From positions 1 through 54,928 of IMG/VR virus record IMGVR_UViG_3300043409_000503: a stretch of 54,928 nt of DNA. One strand, 5' to 3'. Every line of letters starts with the position of its first letter. Position 1 is the first letter of the stretch. Made by a program: the position numbers and the translations under genes. Source of the DNA: a virus. The notes beneath the pieces were generated by a model. The model saw nothing but the letters and a program-made list of their open reading frames with translations, was not told the origin of the DNA and did no database searches. Below are positions 20,572-29,341 of the stretch, piece after piece.

Positions 20572-21486
20572 ATGGCAGCCCCGATGAGAAGTACAGACTT
20601 CCGTAGTATCGTTGAACCAATCATGAACGAATGCTTTGACGGCGTTTATGACCAACGTACTGACGAATGGTCCCGCGTTTTCCGTGAGCAAGACGGTATC
20701 CCACGTAACTACCACGAAGAGCCAGTTCTTTATGGTTTTGGTCTCGCCCCACAACTGCCAGACGGTACTCCGGTAACGTATCAGCAGGGCGGCGTGCTCT
20801 TCCTGCAGCGCTATGTTTACAACGTGTATGGCCTGGCCTTCGCGTTGACCAAAGTGCTGGTTGAAGACGGCGACCACATCCGTATTGGCTCGGTCTATGC
20901 TCGTCACCTCGCTCAGTCCTTGATTGAAACCAAGGAAACCCTGTGCGCGAACGTGCTGAACCGTGCGTTTAACTCGGCCTACCCAGGCGGCGATGGCGTT
21001 CAATTGAACTCCGCTTCGCATCCTATCGCTAACGGTACCTTCAGCAACCTGCTGACGACCGCCGCTAACCTGTCCCAGACCTCGCTTGAGCAGATGCTCA
21101 TCCAGATCCGTCAGGCTGTTGACAACAACCAGAAGAAAATCCGTCTGGTCCCACGTCAACTGGTGGTTGCCCCAGGCAATGTGTTCCAGGCTGAAGTTCT
21201 GCTGAAGTCGGTCCTGCGTTCCGGCAATGCAAACAACGACATCAACCCAGTCAAATCAATTGGCTTGCTTGATGAAGGTGCTGCAGTGCTGTCGCGTCTG
21301 ACTAACTCGAGCGCTTGGTGGGTTCAGACCGATGCTCCAGAAGGCACTAAGCTTCTGATGCGTCGTCGCCTTGAGAAGACGATGGAAGGTGATTTTGAGA
21401 CCGACACCATGCGTTACAAGGCAACTGAGCGTTATCAGGTGGGCTGGACTGATCCACGTACTTTGTACGGTACGCCAGGCATCTAA
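20572..21486 (+). CDS. Major capsid protein (HK97 fold), 304 aa
   Basis: Forms the head shell. N-arm FRSIVEPIMNECFDGVYDQR; E-loop/P-domain region GFGLAPQLPDGTPVTYQQGG. KIRLVPRQLVVAPGNVFQAE is the central A-domain strand block typical of Mu gpT-like capsids. The end is TMRYKATERYQVGWTDPRTL then YGTPG. Length fits a compact HK97-type subunit without a cleaved delta domain. AAGGAGG precedes it. A UUCG hairpin follows the stop (21493-21512). Confidence 0.92.
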   Translation: MAAPMRSTDFRSIVEPIMNECFDGVYDQRTDEWSRVFREQDGIPRNYHEEPVLYGFGLAPQLPDGTPVTYQQGGVLFLQRYVYNVYGLAFALTKVLVEDGDHIRIGSVYARHLAQSLIETKETLCANVLNRAFNSAYPGGDGVQLNSASHPIANGTFSNLLTTAANLSQTSLEQMLIQIRQAVDNNQKKIRLVPRQLVVAPGNVFQAEVLLKSVLRSGNANNDINPVKSIGLLDEGAAVLSRLTNSSAWWVQTDAPEGTKLLMRRRLEKTMEGDFETDTMRYKATERYQVGWTDPRTLYGTPGI

Positions 21487-21492
21487 ACCAGA

Positions 21493-21512
21493 AGGGGGGC
21501 TTCGGCTCCCCT
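21493..21512 (+). terminator. UUCG hairpin after capsid gene (attenuator)
   Basis: An 8-bp stem with one G-T pair (21493-21500 with 21505-21512) is capped by a TTCG tetraloop 6 nt after the capsid stop codon. No T-run follows, so it is more likely an mRNA 3'-end protector or partial attenuator that raises capsid message over downstream genes. A near twin is at 23059-23078. Confidence 0.55.
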
Positions 21513-21530
21513 CGCTACAGGAGAAATTAA

Positions 21531-21980
21531 ATGGCTCAAACCTATATAGGTTCGACTCTCCGTACTGGTTCAGGTACCCTGACCGATACGGTTGATGGTG
21601 GATTTGTAGTCGTATCCCAGACTACAACCGTCACCACTGCTGCCGCAGGTACGGCAACAAGTGCATCTGTCACTATTCCAGCAAGTTCACAAATCATCAA
21701 CTTCTTCGTTGACGGCATTGTAGATGCAGTCGCTGGTGCTGGCACGGCTACTACGGTTCCTGTCACGATTGGCACTGCTGCTGCGGGTACACAGTACCTG
21801 TCGGCTACTAATGCTATCGCTGGCGGTCGTGTTGCTTTGGCCTTTACTACGGCTCAAGTGGCTGCAATGGATGATGTTGGTACAAGTACCGGCGTTTTCA
21901 TTACGGCGGACCCGAACGGCACCATCGTAACAACTCAGGGCGTTTACCGTCTGACAGTTGTTTATGCTCAAAAAGTTTAA
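21531..21980 (+). CDS. Virion protein, Ig-like/beta-sandwich type, 149 aa
   Basis: Almost entirely beta-strand and Thr/Ala/Val-rich (VVVSQTTTVTTAAAGTATSA, SQIINFFVDGIVDAVAGAG, GVYRLTVVYAQKV). RBS AGGAGAA. Composition and location right after the capsid gene suggest a head decoration or spike-like structural protein. Family not identified. Confidence 0.7.
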   Translation: MAQTYIGSTLRTGSGTLTDTVDGGFVVVSQTTTVTTAAAGTATSASVTIPASSQIINFFVDGIVDAVAGAGTATTVPVTIGTAAAGTQYLSATNAIAGGRVALAFTTAQVAAMDDVGTSTGVFITADPNGTIVTTQGVYRLTVVYAQKV

Positions 21981-21991
21981 GGGGACACGTC

Positions 21992-23053
21992 ATGGGTCAA
22001 TTTAAACCAATGGTCAAGATGATGACCACGGAGCCTACCGTTGAGCTCAAGCTCAAAAAAGGTGGCTCGGTTGAGAAGAAGATGCAAATGGGTGGTACCC
22101 CTTCTGTGGACGCTCCTCGCATGCCTACCCGCGGCGGTTTGCCTTCGGGTGCGGCAATGCCTGGTGCGGCGCCGATGAAGCCTTCAATGGCTGCACGTCG
22201 TCGTGCGATGATGGCTCGACCAGGCGGTGCTGCTCCTGCAGCTCCAGTTGGTCGTGCTGCTGCCATGATGAAAAAAGGCGGCGAGGCTCATGAGGATGTT
22301 GCTCAGGACCGCGCAATGATCAAGAAGGCACTGGCCGGCAAGAAGTTTGCCACTGGCGGTGTTGTGATGGGTCAAGGCGGCTACGCTACCGGCGGTATCA
22401 TCAAGTCCGAAAAGGGCAAAACTAAGATGGTAACGGCTACTCCTAACCATTCGCCTGCAAAAACAGGTGAAGTAAAGTTGGGTAACGGCGGTGGCTACAA
22501 GGATGGCGGCAAAGTTAAAATGTACGCTAAGGGTGGCGGCGTTAACGGTAACGTTAGCACAACCCCTCCTGGCGTTTCTGGCACAACAACTGGTAGCGTC
22601 AAAAAAGGCAATGCTGGCGGCTACAAGACTGGTGGTGCCGCAAAAAAGTTTGCTGACGGTGGGGCTGTGCAGGATGATGGTCGTGCCGTCAAGATGCCAC
22701 AAGGTAATAAGCGCCCTTCGGCGCCTGTAAGCATTAACCAACTGTCCGGTACCTTTAAAAAGGGTGGCAGTGTTAAGAAGTTTTCTACAGGCGGCTTAGG
22801 CGAAACTGAGAAGCGCTTGCTTCGTGAGGCTCAAGAGGAGAAGCTAGATCGTAAAGGTCGTGAGGCATTTGAAAATGTGCCAAAGGTCCAGAAGGAACTC
22901 GACGAGGCGATGAATCCTATGAGTATGATGAGAGAGATGGCCGGTAAAGTTAAGAAGTTATTTACCGGTTCTGAATTACCTAAAGGTTCTGTTACTAAGA
23001 CTGAGAAGTCAGTAACGGTCGCCCCAGGTAAAAAGCGCGGCGGTGCTTGCTAA
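21992..23053 (+). CDS. Repetitive KGG-motif basic protein, 353 aa
   Basis: Low-complexity and strongly basic. More than ten short repeats of the form (K/T)(K/G)GG: KKGGSV, MKKGGEAHE, FATGGVVMGQGGYATGG, GGYKDGGKVKMYAKGG, GGYKTGGAAKKFADGG, FKKGGSVKKFSTGG. The N-terminal third is rich in Met, Pro and Ala. The C-terminal 90 residues are helical and charged. The motif is shared with at least five other late proteins here. It probably belongs to the virion, and the basic repeats could contact DNA, but the function is unknown. Confidence 0.75.
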   Translation: MGQFKPMVKMMTTEPTVELKLKKGGSVEKKMQMGGTPSVDAPRMPTRGGLPSGAAMPGAAPMKPSMAARRRAMMARPGGAAPAAPVGRAAAMMKKGGEAHEDVAQDRAMIKKALAGKKFATGGVVMGQGGYATGGIIKSEKGKTKMVTATPNHSPAKTGEVKLGNGGGYKDGGKVKMYAKGGGVNGNVSTTPPGVSGTTTGSVKKGNAGGYKTGGAAKKFADGGAVQDDGRAVKMPQGNKRPSAPVSINQLSGTFKKGGSVKKFSTGGLGETEKRLLREAQEEKLDRKGREAFENVPKVQKELDEAMNPMSMMREMAGKVKKLFTGSELPKGSVTKTEKSVTVAPGKKRGGAC

Positions 23054-23058
23054 ATAAG

Positions 23059-23083
23059 GTGGGGGCTTCGGCCCCTACTTTTC
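23059..23083 (+). terminator. UUCG hairpin with short T-run
   Basis: Stem 23059-23066 with 23071-23078 (8 bp, one G-T pair), TTCG loop, followed by TTTTC. A weak intrinsic terminator or message-end hairpin between the KGG protein gene and the next virion gene. Similar in design to 21493-21512. Confidence 0.6.
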
Positions 23084-23095
23084 TAAGGAACGATC

Positions 23096-23398
23096 ATGAA
23101 GCTACAAACTGTTTCTAAGACTGGCACAGGGTCAAGCTCTGCGCTAGTAATGAACACGAATATCAGCCCATTTAATGTGGGCTTTGGCGTTATTGCCACT
23201 GGCACTGTAACTTATACGATACAGCATACATTTGATAACCCAGCGGTTGGATTTACTGTTTGGTATGCACATCCAACGATTGCTGCTAAGACTGACAATC
23301 AAGATGGTAACTATGCTTTCCCTGTTACTGGCATCAAAGTATTAGTAACAGCGGGTGATGGCACTGCAACGCTGAACCTGATTCAAGCGGGGATCTAA
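23096..23398 (+). CDS. Virion protein, beta-rich, 100 aa
   Basis: Alternating strands (GTVTYTIQHTFDNPAVGFTV, KVLVTAGDGTATLNLIQAG) as in small head or tail structural proteins. RBS TAAGGAA. The end overlaps the start of the next gene by 1 nt. Family not recognised, though the 'vtYtvqhTfddp......W..hp' pattern is familiar from podovirus structural regions. Confidence 0.7.
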   Translation: MKLQTVSKTGTGSSSALVMNTNISPFNVGFGVIATGTVTYTIQHTFDNPAVGFTVWYAHPTIAAKTDNQDGNYAFPVTGIKVLVTAGDGTATLNLIQAGI

Positions 23399-23640
23399 TG
23401 CCTTACGTTGGCTATACCGGCGTTGCTAATCAAGTTAATACGACTGATGGCTTTGGCTTAGGTGTTGGCGCGGCTAATGTTCCTGTGACTAATGGGGATG
23501 GAGAAAACGTAGGCGCTAACGGTGTAGTTGATTTGTATCACGATGGTGTAGTGCAAGTTAAGTATTACATAGCTGATGAAACATCCCCTGGTTACGTGCT
23601 GCAAGAAGATAGCAGCAAAATTGTATTGGAGTCTTCCTAA
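23398..23640 (+). CDS. Small virion protein, 80 aa
   Basis: Beta-rich and Gly-rich (YVGYTGVANQVNTTDGFGLG, VVQVKYYIADETSPGYVLQE). Overlaps both neighbours by 1 nt (TAATG). Not recognised; most likely a structural accessory of the module 23096-24239. Confidence 0.6.
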   Translation: MPYVGYTGVANQVNTTDGFGLGVGAANVPVTNGDGENVGANGVVDLYHDGVVQVKYYIADETSPGYVLQEDSSKIVLESS

Positions 23641-24239
23641 TGGCTGACCAAAAAATATCGGCAATGCCGAGTGCTACCGTACCTCTAACTGGCGCGGAGT
23701 TAATGCCTCTTGTTCAAGGCGGGGCAAATGTTCAATCTACCATTAGCGCGTATGGTGACTATGCCCGTACAAAGTATTTTAATCATGGCGCATGGCAGGA
23801 TACGACTACGCAGACTGGCTCAATTACTGCCGGTACTGCTTTTACGTTTAATACCGCAGACGTTACAGATGGCGTAACCCTTGTTGACAACTCAAAACTT
23901 ACGGTTCCTGTTACTGGTGTGTACAACATTCAGTGGTCTGGGCAATTCCAGAACGTAGAAAATGATATTGAGGGTGTGCATGTTTGGTTGCGCGTTGATG
24001 GCGTAGATGTTCCGGGTTCTGCTGGCGATATTAGTTTGGCCGCCCGTAAGTCAGCGACAATCTTTGCCCGCACAATTATTGGTTGGAATTACTTCCTATC
24101 ATTAACGGCTGGTCAGTATGTGCAGATCGTTTGGATTCCAAGCGTGGCAAGTATTACTTGCCCTGCTTACCCTGCCTCAGTAACACCGGCCTATCCATCA
24201 ACTGCTTCCGTAATCGTCACTGTTAACCAGGTGGGATAA
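23640..24239 (+). CDS. Virion protein with C1q/TNF-like jelly-roll domain, 199 aa
   Basis: The N-terminus MADQKISAMPSATVPLTGAE and LMPLVQGG is a common attachment segment of phage tail proteins. Residues about 75-199 look like a C1q/TNF-type fold: LTVPVTGVYNIQWSGQFQN, VHVWLRVDGVDVPGSAGD and a C-terminal strand SVIVTVNQVG. Such trimeric jelly rolls serve in receptor binding or as fibre caps. Fold assigned by pattern only. Confidence 0.7.
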   Translation: MADQKISAMPSATVPLTGAELMPLVQGGANVQSTISAYGDYARTKYFNHGAWQDTTTQTGSITAGTAFTFNTADVTDGVTLVDNSKLTVPVTGVYNIQWSGQFQNVENDIEGVHVWLRVDGVDVPGSAGDISLAARKSATIFARTIIGWNYFLSLTAGQYVQIVWIPSVASITCPAYPASVTPAYPSTASVIVTVNQVG

Positions 24240-24787
24240 TGCCAGCTAAATCTAAATCACAGTTTCGGTTAATGCAGGCCGCTGCGCATAATCCTAAGAT
24301 TGCGACGAAAGTTGGCATCCCGGCCTCTACTGCCGCTGAATACGTCCAATCTAACGTGGGTAAGAAGGCCTATAGCAAGCTTCCAGAGGCTAAGGCTGCT
24401 GATGGTGGCTTGTACGCAAATATCCACGCCAAGAGGCAGAGAATCGCTGAGGGTTCTCATGAAAAGATGCGCAAGCCTGGTTCTGAGGGTGCCCCGACGG
24501 CTGGTGCGTTCAGGGAATCTGCTAAGACTGCGAAGATGGCTAAGGGTGGCGTTAGTTTAGCTGTTGGCCGTGGCGAGAAGATGCCTGTTGAGCGCGGCGC
24601 TGGCTTAACGCAAAAAGGCCGTGAAAAGTATAACCGCGAGACCGGCTCTGAGCTCAAGGCTCCGCAACCAGAGGGTGGGAAGCGTAGAGACTCATTCTGC
24701 GCGAGAATGGGTGCAGTAGCAGAAAAGAGCGAAAAAGGTAGTAGGTCCCGAGCTTCAATGAAGCGTTGGAATTGCCCCGGTTGGTGA
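24239..24787 (+). CDS. DUF6321-containing protein, 182 aa
   Basis: N-terminus MPAKSKSQFRLMQAAAHNPK is a common phage start (DUF3008-like). The middle has MAKGGVSLAVGRGEKM. The C-terminal GLTQKGREKYNRETGSELKA, PQPEGGKRRDSFCARMG and SRSRASMKRWNCPGW carry the DUF6321 signature. Very basic. It ends in PGW like the next gene product. Role unknown; it may bind DNA or be packaged. Confidence 0.8.
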   Translation: MPAKSKSQFRLMQAAAHNPKIATKVGIPASTAAEYVQSNVGKKAYSKLPEAKAADGGLYANIHAKRQRIAEGSHEKMRKPGSEGAPTAGAFRESAKTAKMAKGGVSLAVGRGEKMPVERGAGLTQKGREKYNRETGSELKAPQPEGGKRRDSFCARMGAVAEKSEKGSRSRASMKRWNCPGW

Positions 24788-24794
24788 GGAAATA

Positions 24795-25091
24795 ATGAAA
24801 AATATGAAAAAGATGGCTGATGGTGGCTTGACCGATATGGGCCCAGACATGGGCGCTAACGTGGCTACTGGTATTGGTAAAATATCTGAGGGTGCACAAG
24901 CGCTTGGCTCGTCTCTTAACCAGATCAACCAGGCAGTAGGTACATCTGAGCCGGGCTTTCAGGCTATGACCACCTTATCTCCGTCACCCGCGGGCAGCTT
25001 AGGCCGTCAGCTAGGGTACAAGAAGGGCGGCAGCATCAAATCAAAGGCAAGCACGGGCGAGTCTCGCTCAAAGAAATCACCTGGATGGTAA
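24795..25091 (+). CDS. Small KGG-motif protein, 98 aa
   Basis: Starts MKNMKKMADGGLTDMGPDMG and ends LGYKKGGSIKSKASTGESRS then KKSPGW. A helical middle (ISEGAQALGSSLNQINQAVG). It shares the KKGG motif and the PGW end with its neighbour. Probably virion-associated; function unknown. Confidence 0.65.
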   Translation: MKNMKKMADGGLTDMGPDMGANVATGIGKISEGAQALGSSLNQINQAVGTSEPGFQAMTTLSPSPAGSLGRQLGYKKGGSIKSKASTGESRSKKSPGW

Positions 25092-25100
25092 AGGGTTGTC

Positions 25101-26174
25101 ATGGCATATTCAGGGTCAGTTGGCACTACAGTCATTAATATCCAAACGCTGATTGATCATGGCGCACGTCGCTGTGGGAAGTTAGCGGAGGAGTTGACCT
25201 CTGAGCAGTTACTGTCAGCGAGACAGTCATTGTTCTTTGCCCTTTCGCACATAGCAAACTTAGGTATTCAATACTGGGCGATTAACAAGAAGGTTATTGG
25301 CCTCAAGGCTGATCAATACATCTACGAGATGCCCCTTGGCACAATTGATGTACTTAACGTTCTTTATCGTCAGATGGAGCGCCCTGTTGGTAGCTACTCA
25401 AGCTCTGCCGGCGGAATAGTAGCAAATGTAGGCGATAGTGACATTAACACTTACTGTCAGCAGACTTCTGCGAATGGCAATATTCAGGTGAGCTATGGAA
25501 CTAATAATCCTATCTATGCTGGTAGCATTGGGATTCTTCCTTATGTTGCTGGTGGCGGGTCTTCTACTTGGTCCGTTATTTTTGAGTACTCCACTGATGG
25601 ATCTACTTGGAACACTCTTGACGACCTTGGGTCTGTTGTAGTCAGCGACAATCAGTGGATTTGGACTGACGTTGATCCTGGCCAGACGGTTGAATATTAC
25701 CGTGTCCGTGTTTATGGCGGCGCGACGATGGCGCTGCGTGAGTTTTACATAGGTAATAACTCGCGTGAGATCCAGATGTCCCGCTTAAACAGGGACGACT
25801 ACACGAACCTGCCAAATAAAAACTTTACTGCCAATCAACCGTACCAATTTTGGTTCAATCGGACAATCCCGCAGCCAGGCATTTACTTGTGGCCTGTTCC
25901 TAGCGATCCGTTTATCCAGATGACGACGTGGTATTCGCGTCAGATTATGGACGTTGGCGCCTTAACGGATGAGCTGGAAGTGCCGCAGCGCTGGTACGAG
26001 GCGGTTATTTTCATGCTGGCGCATCGGATGTCATTGGAATTGCCGGCTGTATCGGATAACCGCATCACATACCTTGAGAGAATGGCTGAAAAGTACTTCT
26101 TTGAAGCGGAGCAGGAAGAGCGCGATAAGTCGCCTATTTATCTGTCATCGAATATTTCGGTATACACATCTTAA
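25101..26174 (+). CDS. Head-to-tail adaptor, P22 gp4-like, 357 aa
   Basis: Probably docks below the portal. The N-terminal helical region (LIDHGARRCGKLAEELTSEQ, LLSARQSLFFALSHIANLGI) and the C-terminal helices (VPQRWYEAVIFMLAHRMSLE) are like gp4/tail-accessory factors. In between is a beta-sandwich insertion of about 120 residues (SVIFEYSTDGSTWNTLDDLG, EYYRVRVYGGATMALREFYI) resembling a discoidin-like or carbohydrate-binding module. The insertion makes it longer than P22 gp4 (about 166 aa). Identification by layout and context. Confidence 0.7.
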   Translation: MAYSGSVGTTVINIQTLIDHGARRCGKLAEELTSEQLLSARQSLFFALSHIANLGIQYWAINKKVIGLKADQYIYEMPLGTIDVLNVLYRQMERPVGSYSSSAGGIVANVGDSDINTYCQQTSANGNIQVSYGTNNPIYAGSIGILPYVAGGGSSTWSVIFEYSTDGSTWNTLDDLGSVVVSDNQWIWTDVDPGQTVEYYRVRVYGGATMALREFYIGNNSREIQMSRLNRDDYTNLPNKNFTANQPYQFWFNRTIPQPGIYLWPVPSDPFIQMTTWYSRQIMDVGALTDELEVPQRWYEAVIFMLAHRMSLELPAVSDNRITYLERMAEKYFFEAEQEERDKSPIYLSSNISVYTS

Positions 26175-26515
26175 TGCCGATATTCTTAGACACAACTGGC
26201 CTAACTAATCTTGCAATCGGTGTTTGTGATCGATGCAAGATGAAGCGCACGTTTGTCTCATTGCAGTCGGACCCTAACTTCCCTGGTTTGCGCGTATGCG
26301 ACCAGGGTTGTAAGGATCAGTTCGATCCGTATAGACTACCTGCTAGGAAGACGGAGCGCATTAATTTGAGATTTCCTCGCCCAGATACAAGCGTTGCAGT
26401 GGATCCAAACGCTATCGTAACGGGCGGTTATGGGGACTTTGAGTTATCGACGAACCAAAACACGCAGACCCCAGAAAATAATGGGAATCTTGACATCATT
26501 TCCCCGAGCGAATAA
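26174..26515 (+). CDS. Small zinc-ribbon structural protein, 113 aa
   Basis: TAATG overlap with the adaptor gene. CDRCKMKRTFVSLQSDPNFP then LRVCDQGC places two Cys pairs around a basic strand, suitable for one zinc. 'D...FDPYRLPARKTERINLRFP' follows. Similar small Cys proteins accompany adaptor genes in podoviruses. The C-terminal tail is polar and disordered. Confidence 0.7.
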   Translation: MPIFLDTTGLTNLAIGVCDRCKMKRTFVSLQSDPNFPGLRVCDQGCKDQFDPYRLPARKTERINLRFPRPDTSVAVDPNAIVTGGYGDFELSTNQNTQTPENNGNLDIISPSE

Positions 26516-28416
26516 TGGCACAAGTTACGATTACCCAACTGCCGGCAGCGCAGCCGCTAACAGGCACTGAATCGGTTCCAATCAGTCAGAATGGCCAGAC
26601 GGTCCAGACGACAACGGGTGCGATTGCGAACTCGCCGACCCAGCAGCAGAGCTTTCTTACCGTAACGAACGAAGCTACGCTGCCTAACTCAAGACAATTA
26701 CAGGGCTCTACCGGTGTAGGGTTAACTGACACGGGCGCCCTTGGTACTTTGGCCGTTACATTGAACGGCGTATCAGGAAGCCTGGAGACGTGCACTGACG
26801 GGTTAATCTCAAAATCTAGCGGAACGGTAGTTGGCCGCACAATTACCGGCGGCAGCGGTGTTTCGGTTGCCAATGGCAATGGCGCAAGCGCTAACCCCGT
26901 AATCAGCTTAAATGGCACCATAGGGACGATTAACGGCCTCTCTGGTACTGGGATCATGGGATTGGTCAGCGGCTCGGCTGTGACCACCATGCAGATCATA
27001 GGGACGGCTAACCAGATATCGATTGTTAACGGATCTGGACCAGGCAATCCTACGGTAGCGATTGTTAGCAACCCAATTATTCCTGGCACTGGATCAATAA
27101 CGGTGCCTGTCGGAACCACAGCCGAGCGCCCTGGTGGTGTTAACGGCATGGTTCGCTACAACACGGATACTGCGTTGTTTGAGGGGTACATTAACGGCAC
27201 TTGGACAGCTTTTGCGTCAGGCTCTGGTGTTACCTCAATTGCGACCGGCACCGGGTTAACTGGTGGTCCGATAACCTCCACGGGCACGATCTCTCTTGCT
27301 AATACGGCGGTAACGCCTGGATCTTACACAAATGCGAATTTAACGGTTGACCAGCAGGGTCGGATTACTTTGGCCTCAAGTGGTGCCGCGGGTGGTGTAA
27401 CGACATTCAGCGCAGGCACCACGGGGTTCACGCCAAGCACTGCAACATCAGGTGCAATCACTTTAGCCGGCACTTTGGCAATTGCCAACGGTGGATCAGG
27501 CCAAACAACGGCTCAAACGGCAATGAACGCCTTTGCCGGGGCAGTTACAAGTGGATCGTACCTGCGAGGTAATGGCACGAATGTGGTGATGAACACCATC
27601 CAAGTTGCCGATGTTCCTACGCTTAACCAAAACACAACTGGCACTGCGGCTAATGTCACGGGCACTGTGGCGATTGCAAACGGCGGTACAGGCCAGACTA
27701 CAGCAGGCGCGGCGTTTAATGCTTTGTCGCCCATTACCACAGCCGGTGACTTGATCCTTGGTGACGGGGCAAATAGCGCTACTCGTTTGGGTATTGGTGC
27801 TAATGGTTACCTGCTGACATCTAACGGAACGACCGCGTCATGGGCTGCGGCTCCTGCTGGCGGTGTAACTACGTTTGCAGGCGGCACTACTGGGTTAACT
27901 CCGGCGTCTGCTACCTCTGGGGCAATATCTTTAGCTGGTACATTGGCTACTACCAATGGCGGCACTGGGTTGACTTCGTTTACAGCAAACGGCATTACTT
28001 ACGCTTCATCAACAAGCGCCTTGGCTACTGGCTCGGCGTTGACATTTGATGGTACAAACCTGTCAACAACTGGGCAGGTCATTTCCACTAAAACTGGAAG
28101 CCCAACAGATAACGCTGGTCAGGTTTACTTGAACGGCGCAACTAGCAATCGTGTTGAATGGAGCACAGCAGGTACAGGTGCGCCAGCGTTTACTACAAGA
28201 AGCGCCGGTACTAAATTGTTGATGTACCCCGCAATTTCTGGCAGCCAGGTTGACTATGCTATGGGTATTAATGCTGCAACAATGTGGTCTAGCGTCCCAG
28301 TTGCCTCATCTTCCTTTTATTTTAAATGGTTTGGTGGGGAAACAGAGGTTGCAAGTTTAGATGGAACAGGCGCATTTACCGCAGTTGGCGGCATTTCAGG
28401 CGGCACATTTAGTTAA
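26515..28416 (+). CDS. Tail fibre-type protein, 633 aa
   Basis: Attachment-type N-terminus MAQVTITQLPAAQPLTGTES then VPISQNGQTVQTT. A long run of Gly/Thr/Ser beta repeats follows, such as VTSIATGTGLTGGPITSTG, LTVDQQGRITLASSG and three copies of a 'GVTTF..GTTG.TP..ATSGAI.LAGTLA..NGG.GqT' block. It ends in GGISGGTFS; the tail protein at 41187-42407 ends in a matching SGISGGIFT. Likely a trimeric fibre or spike shaft. No enzymatic domain seen. Confidence 0.85.
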   Translation: MAQVTITQLPAAQPLTGTESVPISQNGQTVQTTTGAIANSPTQQQSFLTVTNEATLPNSRQLQGSTGVGLTDTGALGTLAVTLNGVSGSLETCTDGLISKSSGTVVGRTITGGSGVSVANGNGASANPVISLNGTIGTINGLSGTGIMGLVSGSAVTTMQIIGTANQISIVNGSGPGNPTVAIVSNPIIPGTGSITVPVGTTAERPGGVNGMVRYNTDTALFEGYINGTWTAFASGSGVTSIATGTGLTGGPITSTGTISLANTAVTPGSYTNANLTVDQQGRITLASSGAAGGVTTFSAGTTGFTPSTATSGAITLAGTLAIANGGSGQTTAQTAMNAFAGAVTSGSYLRGNGTNVVMNTIQVADVPTLNQNTTGTAANVTGTVAIANGGTGQTTAGAAFNALSPITTAGDLILGDGANSATRLGIGANGYLLTSNGTTASWAAAPAGGVTTFAGGTTGLTPASATSGAISLAGTLATTNGGTGLTSFTANGITYASSTSALATGSALTFDGTNLSTTGQVISTKTGSPTDNAGQVYLNGATSNRVEWSTAGTGAPAFTTRSAGTKLLMYPAISGSQVDYAMGINAATMWSSVPVASSSFYFKWFGGETEVASLDGTGAFTAVGGISGGTFS

Positions 28417-28427
28417 GGAAAATAGAT

Positions 28428-28922
28428 ATGGCACAAACAAACTACACGCCTATATCGTTGTATTACAGTACAACGGCGGCGGCTGTTCCTTCAAATACAA
28501 ACCTTGTCCCTGGTGAGCTTGCTCTCAATATTCAGGACATGAAGCTGTACTGCGAGAACGCAGCGGGGACAGTTACCTTACTAGCCTCTAATGCGAGTAG
28601 TACGGGCACCGTATCAACGGTTGGCTGGACTGGCGGCATTGTCTCAGTAGCTAACCCAACGACTACGCCTGCGCTAACAATTGCAGGCACCTCTGGCGGG
28701 GTCCCATATTTTAGTAGCGGGACAACCTGGGCATCTTCTGCTGCCTTGTCGCAGTACGGGGTTGTGTACGGCGGTGGTGCTGGTGCTGCGCCTGTTGCTA
28801 CAGCGGCAGGTACAACAGGGCAAGTCTTAACGGCCACAACGGGTGGAGCACCTACCTGGGCTACTCCCTCTGGCGCATCAAAAGGTCAAGCAATTGCCTT
28901 TTCAATTATTTTTGGCTTGTAA
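28428..28922 (+). CDS. Short tail fibre-like protein, 164 aa
   Basis: MAQTNYTPISLYYSTTAAAV, VPGELALNIQDMKLYCENAA and a Gly/Thr-rich shaft match the N-terminal part of many tail fibres, in which a 'LaiN..D.klY.kn..G.v' hairpin binds the tail. It ends KGQAIAFSIIFGL, a hydrophobic end. Possibly an adaptor fibre or one half of a split fibre together with 28932-29330. Confidence 0.75.
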   Translation: MAQTNYTPISLYYSTTAAAVPSNTNLVPGELALNIQDMKLYCENAAGTVTLLASNASSTGTVSTVGWTGGIVSVANPTTTPALTIAGTSGGVPYFSSGTTWASSAALSQYGVVYGGGAGAAPVATAAGTTGQVLTATTGGAPTWATPSGASKGQAIAFSIIFGL

Positions 28923-28931
28923 GGATAAATC

Positions 28932-29330
28932 ATGGCAAACCCGAACATTGTAAATGTAACAAGCATTCTTGGTACAACTACTTACCTCACGCCTTCCGCT
29001 ACTACTGCTGTTGTCTTGCTGCCTAACGCTGCGGCTTCTGGTCTGGTCTATAAGATCAACCAGATCGTATGCGCTAACGTGAACGGGGCAAGCGCGGTAA
29101 ATGCGACTGTGGCTATTTACACTAACGGCGCTGTGGCTCAAGGCTCGGCACCTAGCGGTGGCACTGCTTACCCGGTGATCTCTACGATCTCAGTGCCTGC
29201 TAGTGCATCTGTGATTGCGGTGGATAAGACGACTGCTATCTATTTGATGGAGGGATCCTCTATTACAGTAACAAGTGGCACGGCAAGCGGGATTACGTAC
29301 ACCATTAGCTACGAATCCATCGCAAGTTAA
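28932..29330 (+). CDS. Beta-rich virion protein, 132 aa
   Basis: MANPNIVNVTSILGTTTYLT, AVVLLPNAAASGLVYKINQI and SSITVTSGTASGITYTISYE indicate a single beta-sandwich as in fibre heads or head decorations. The last 13 nt of the gene, CATCGCAAGTTAA, also appear at the end of the relic at 35672-35713, which links this gene to the duplication events downstream. Confidence 0.7.
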   Translation: MANPNIVNVTSILGTTTYLTPSATTAVVLLPNAAASGLVYKINQIVCANVNGASAVNATVAIYTNGAVAQGSAPSGGTAYPVISTISVPASASVIAVDKTTAIYLMEGSSITVTSGTASGITYTISYESIAS

Positions 29331-29341
29331 GGGGTAGCCCC

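Noticed and set aside
20317-21159. 280-aa antisense frame under the capsid gene
   Set aside because: It mirrors codon usage of the capsid gene on the other strand, crosses a gene boundary and has no start signals.
26586-27149. 187-aa antisense frame in the tail fibre gene
   Set aside because: Low-complexity shadow of Gly/Thr repeats, no start signals, opposite to a clear fibre gene.
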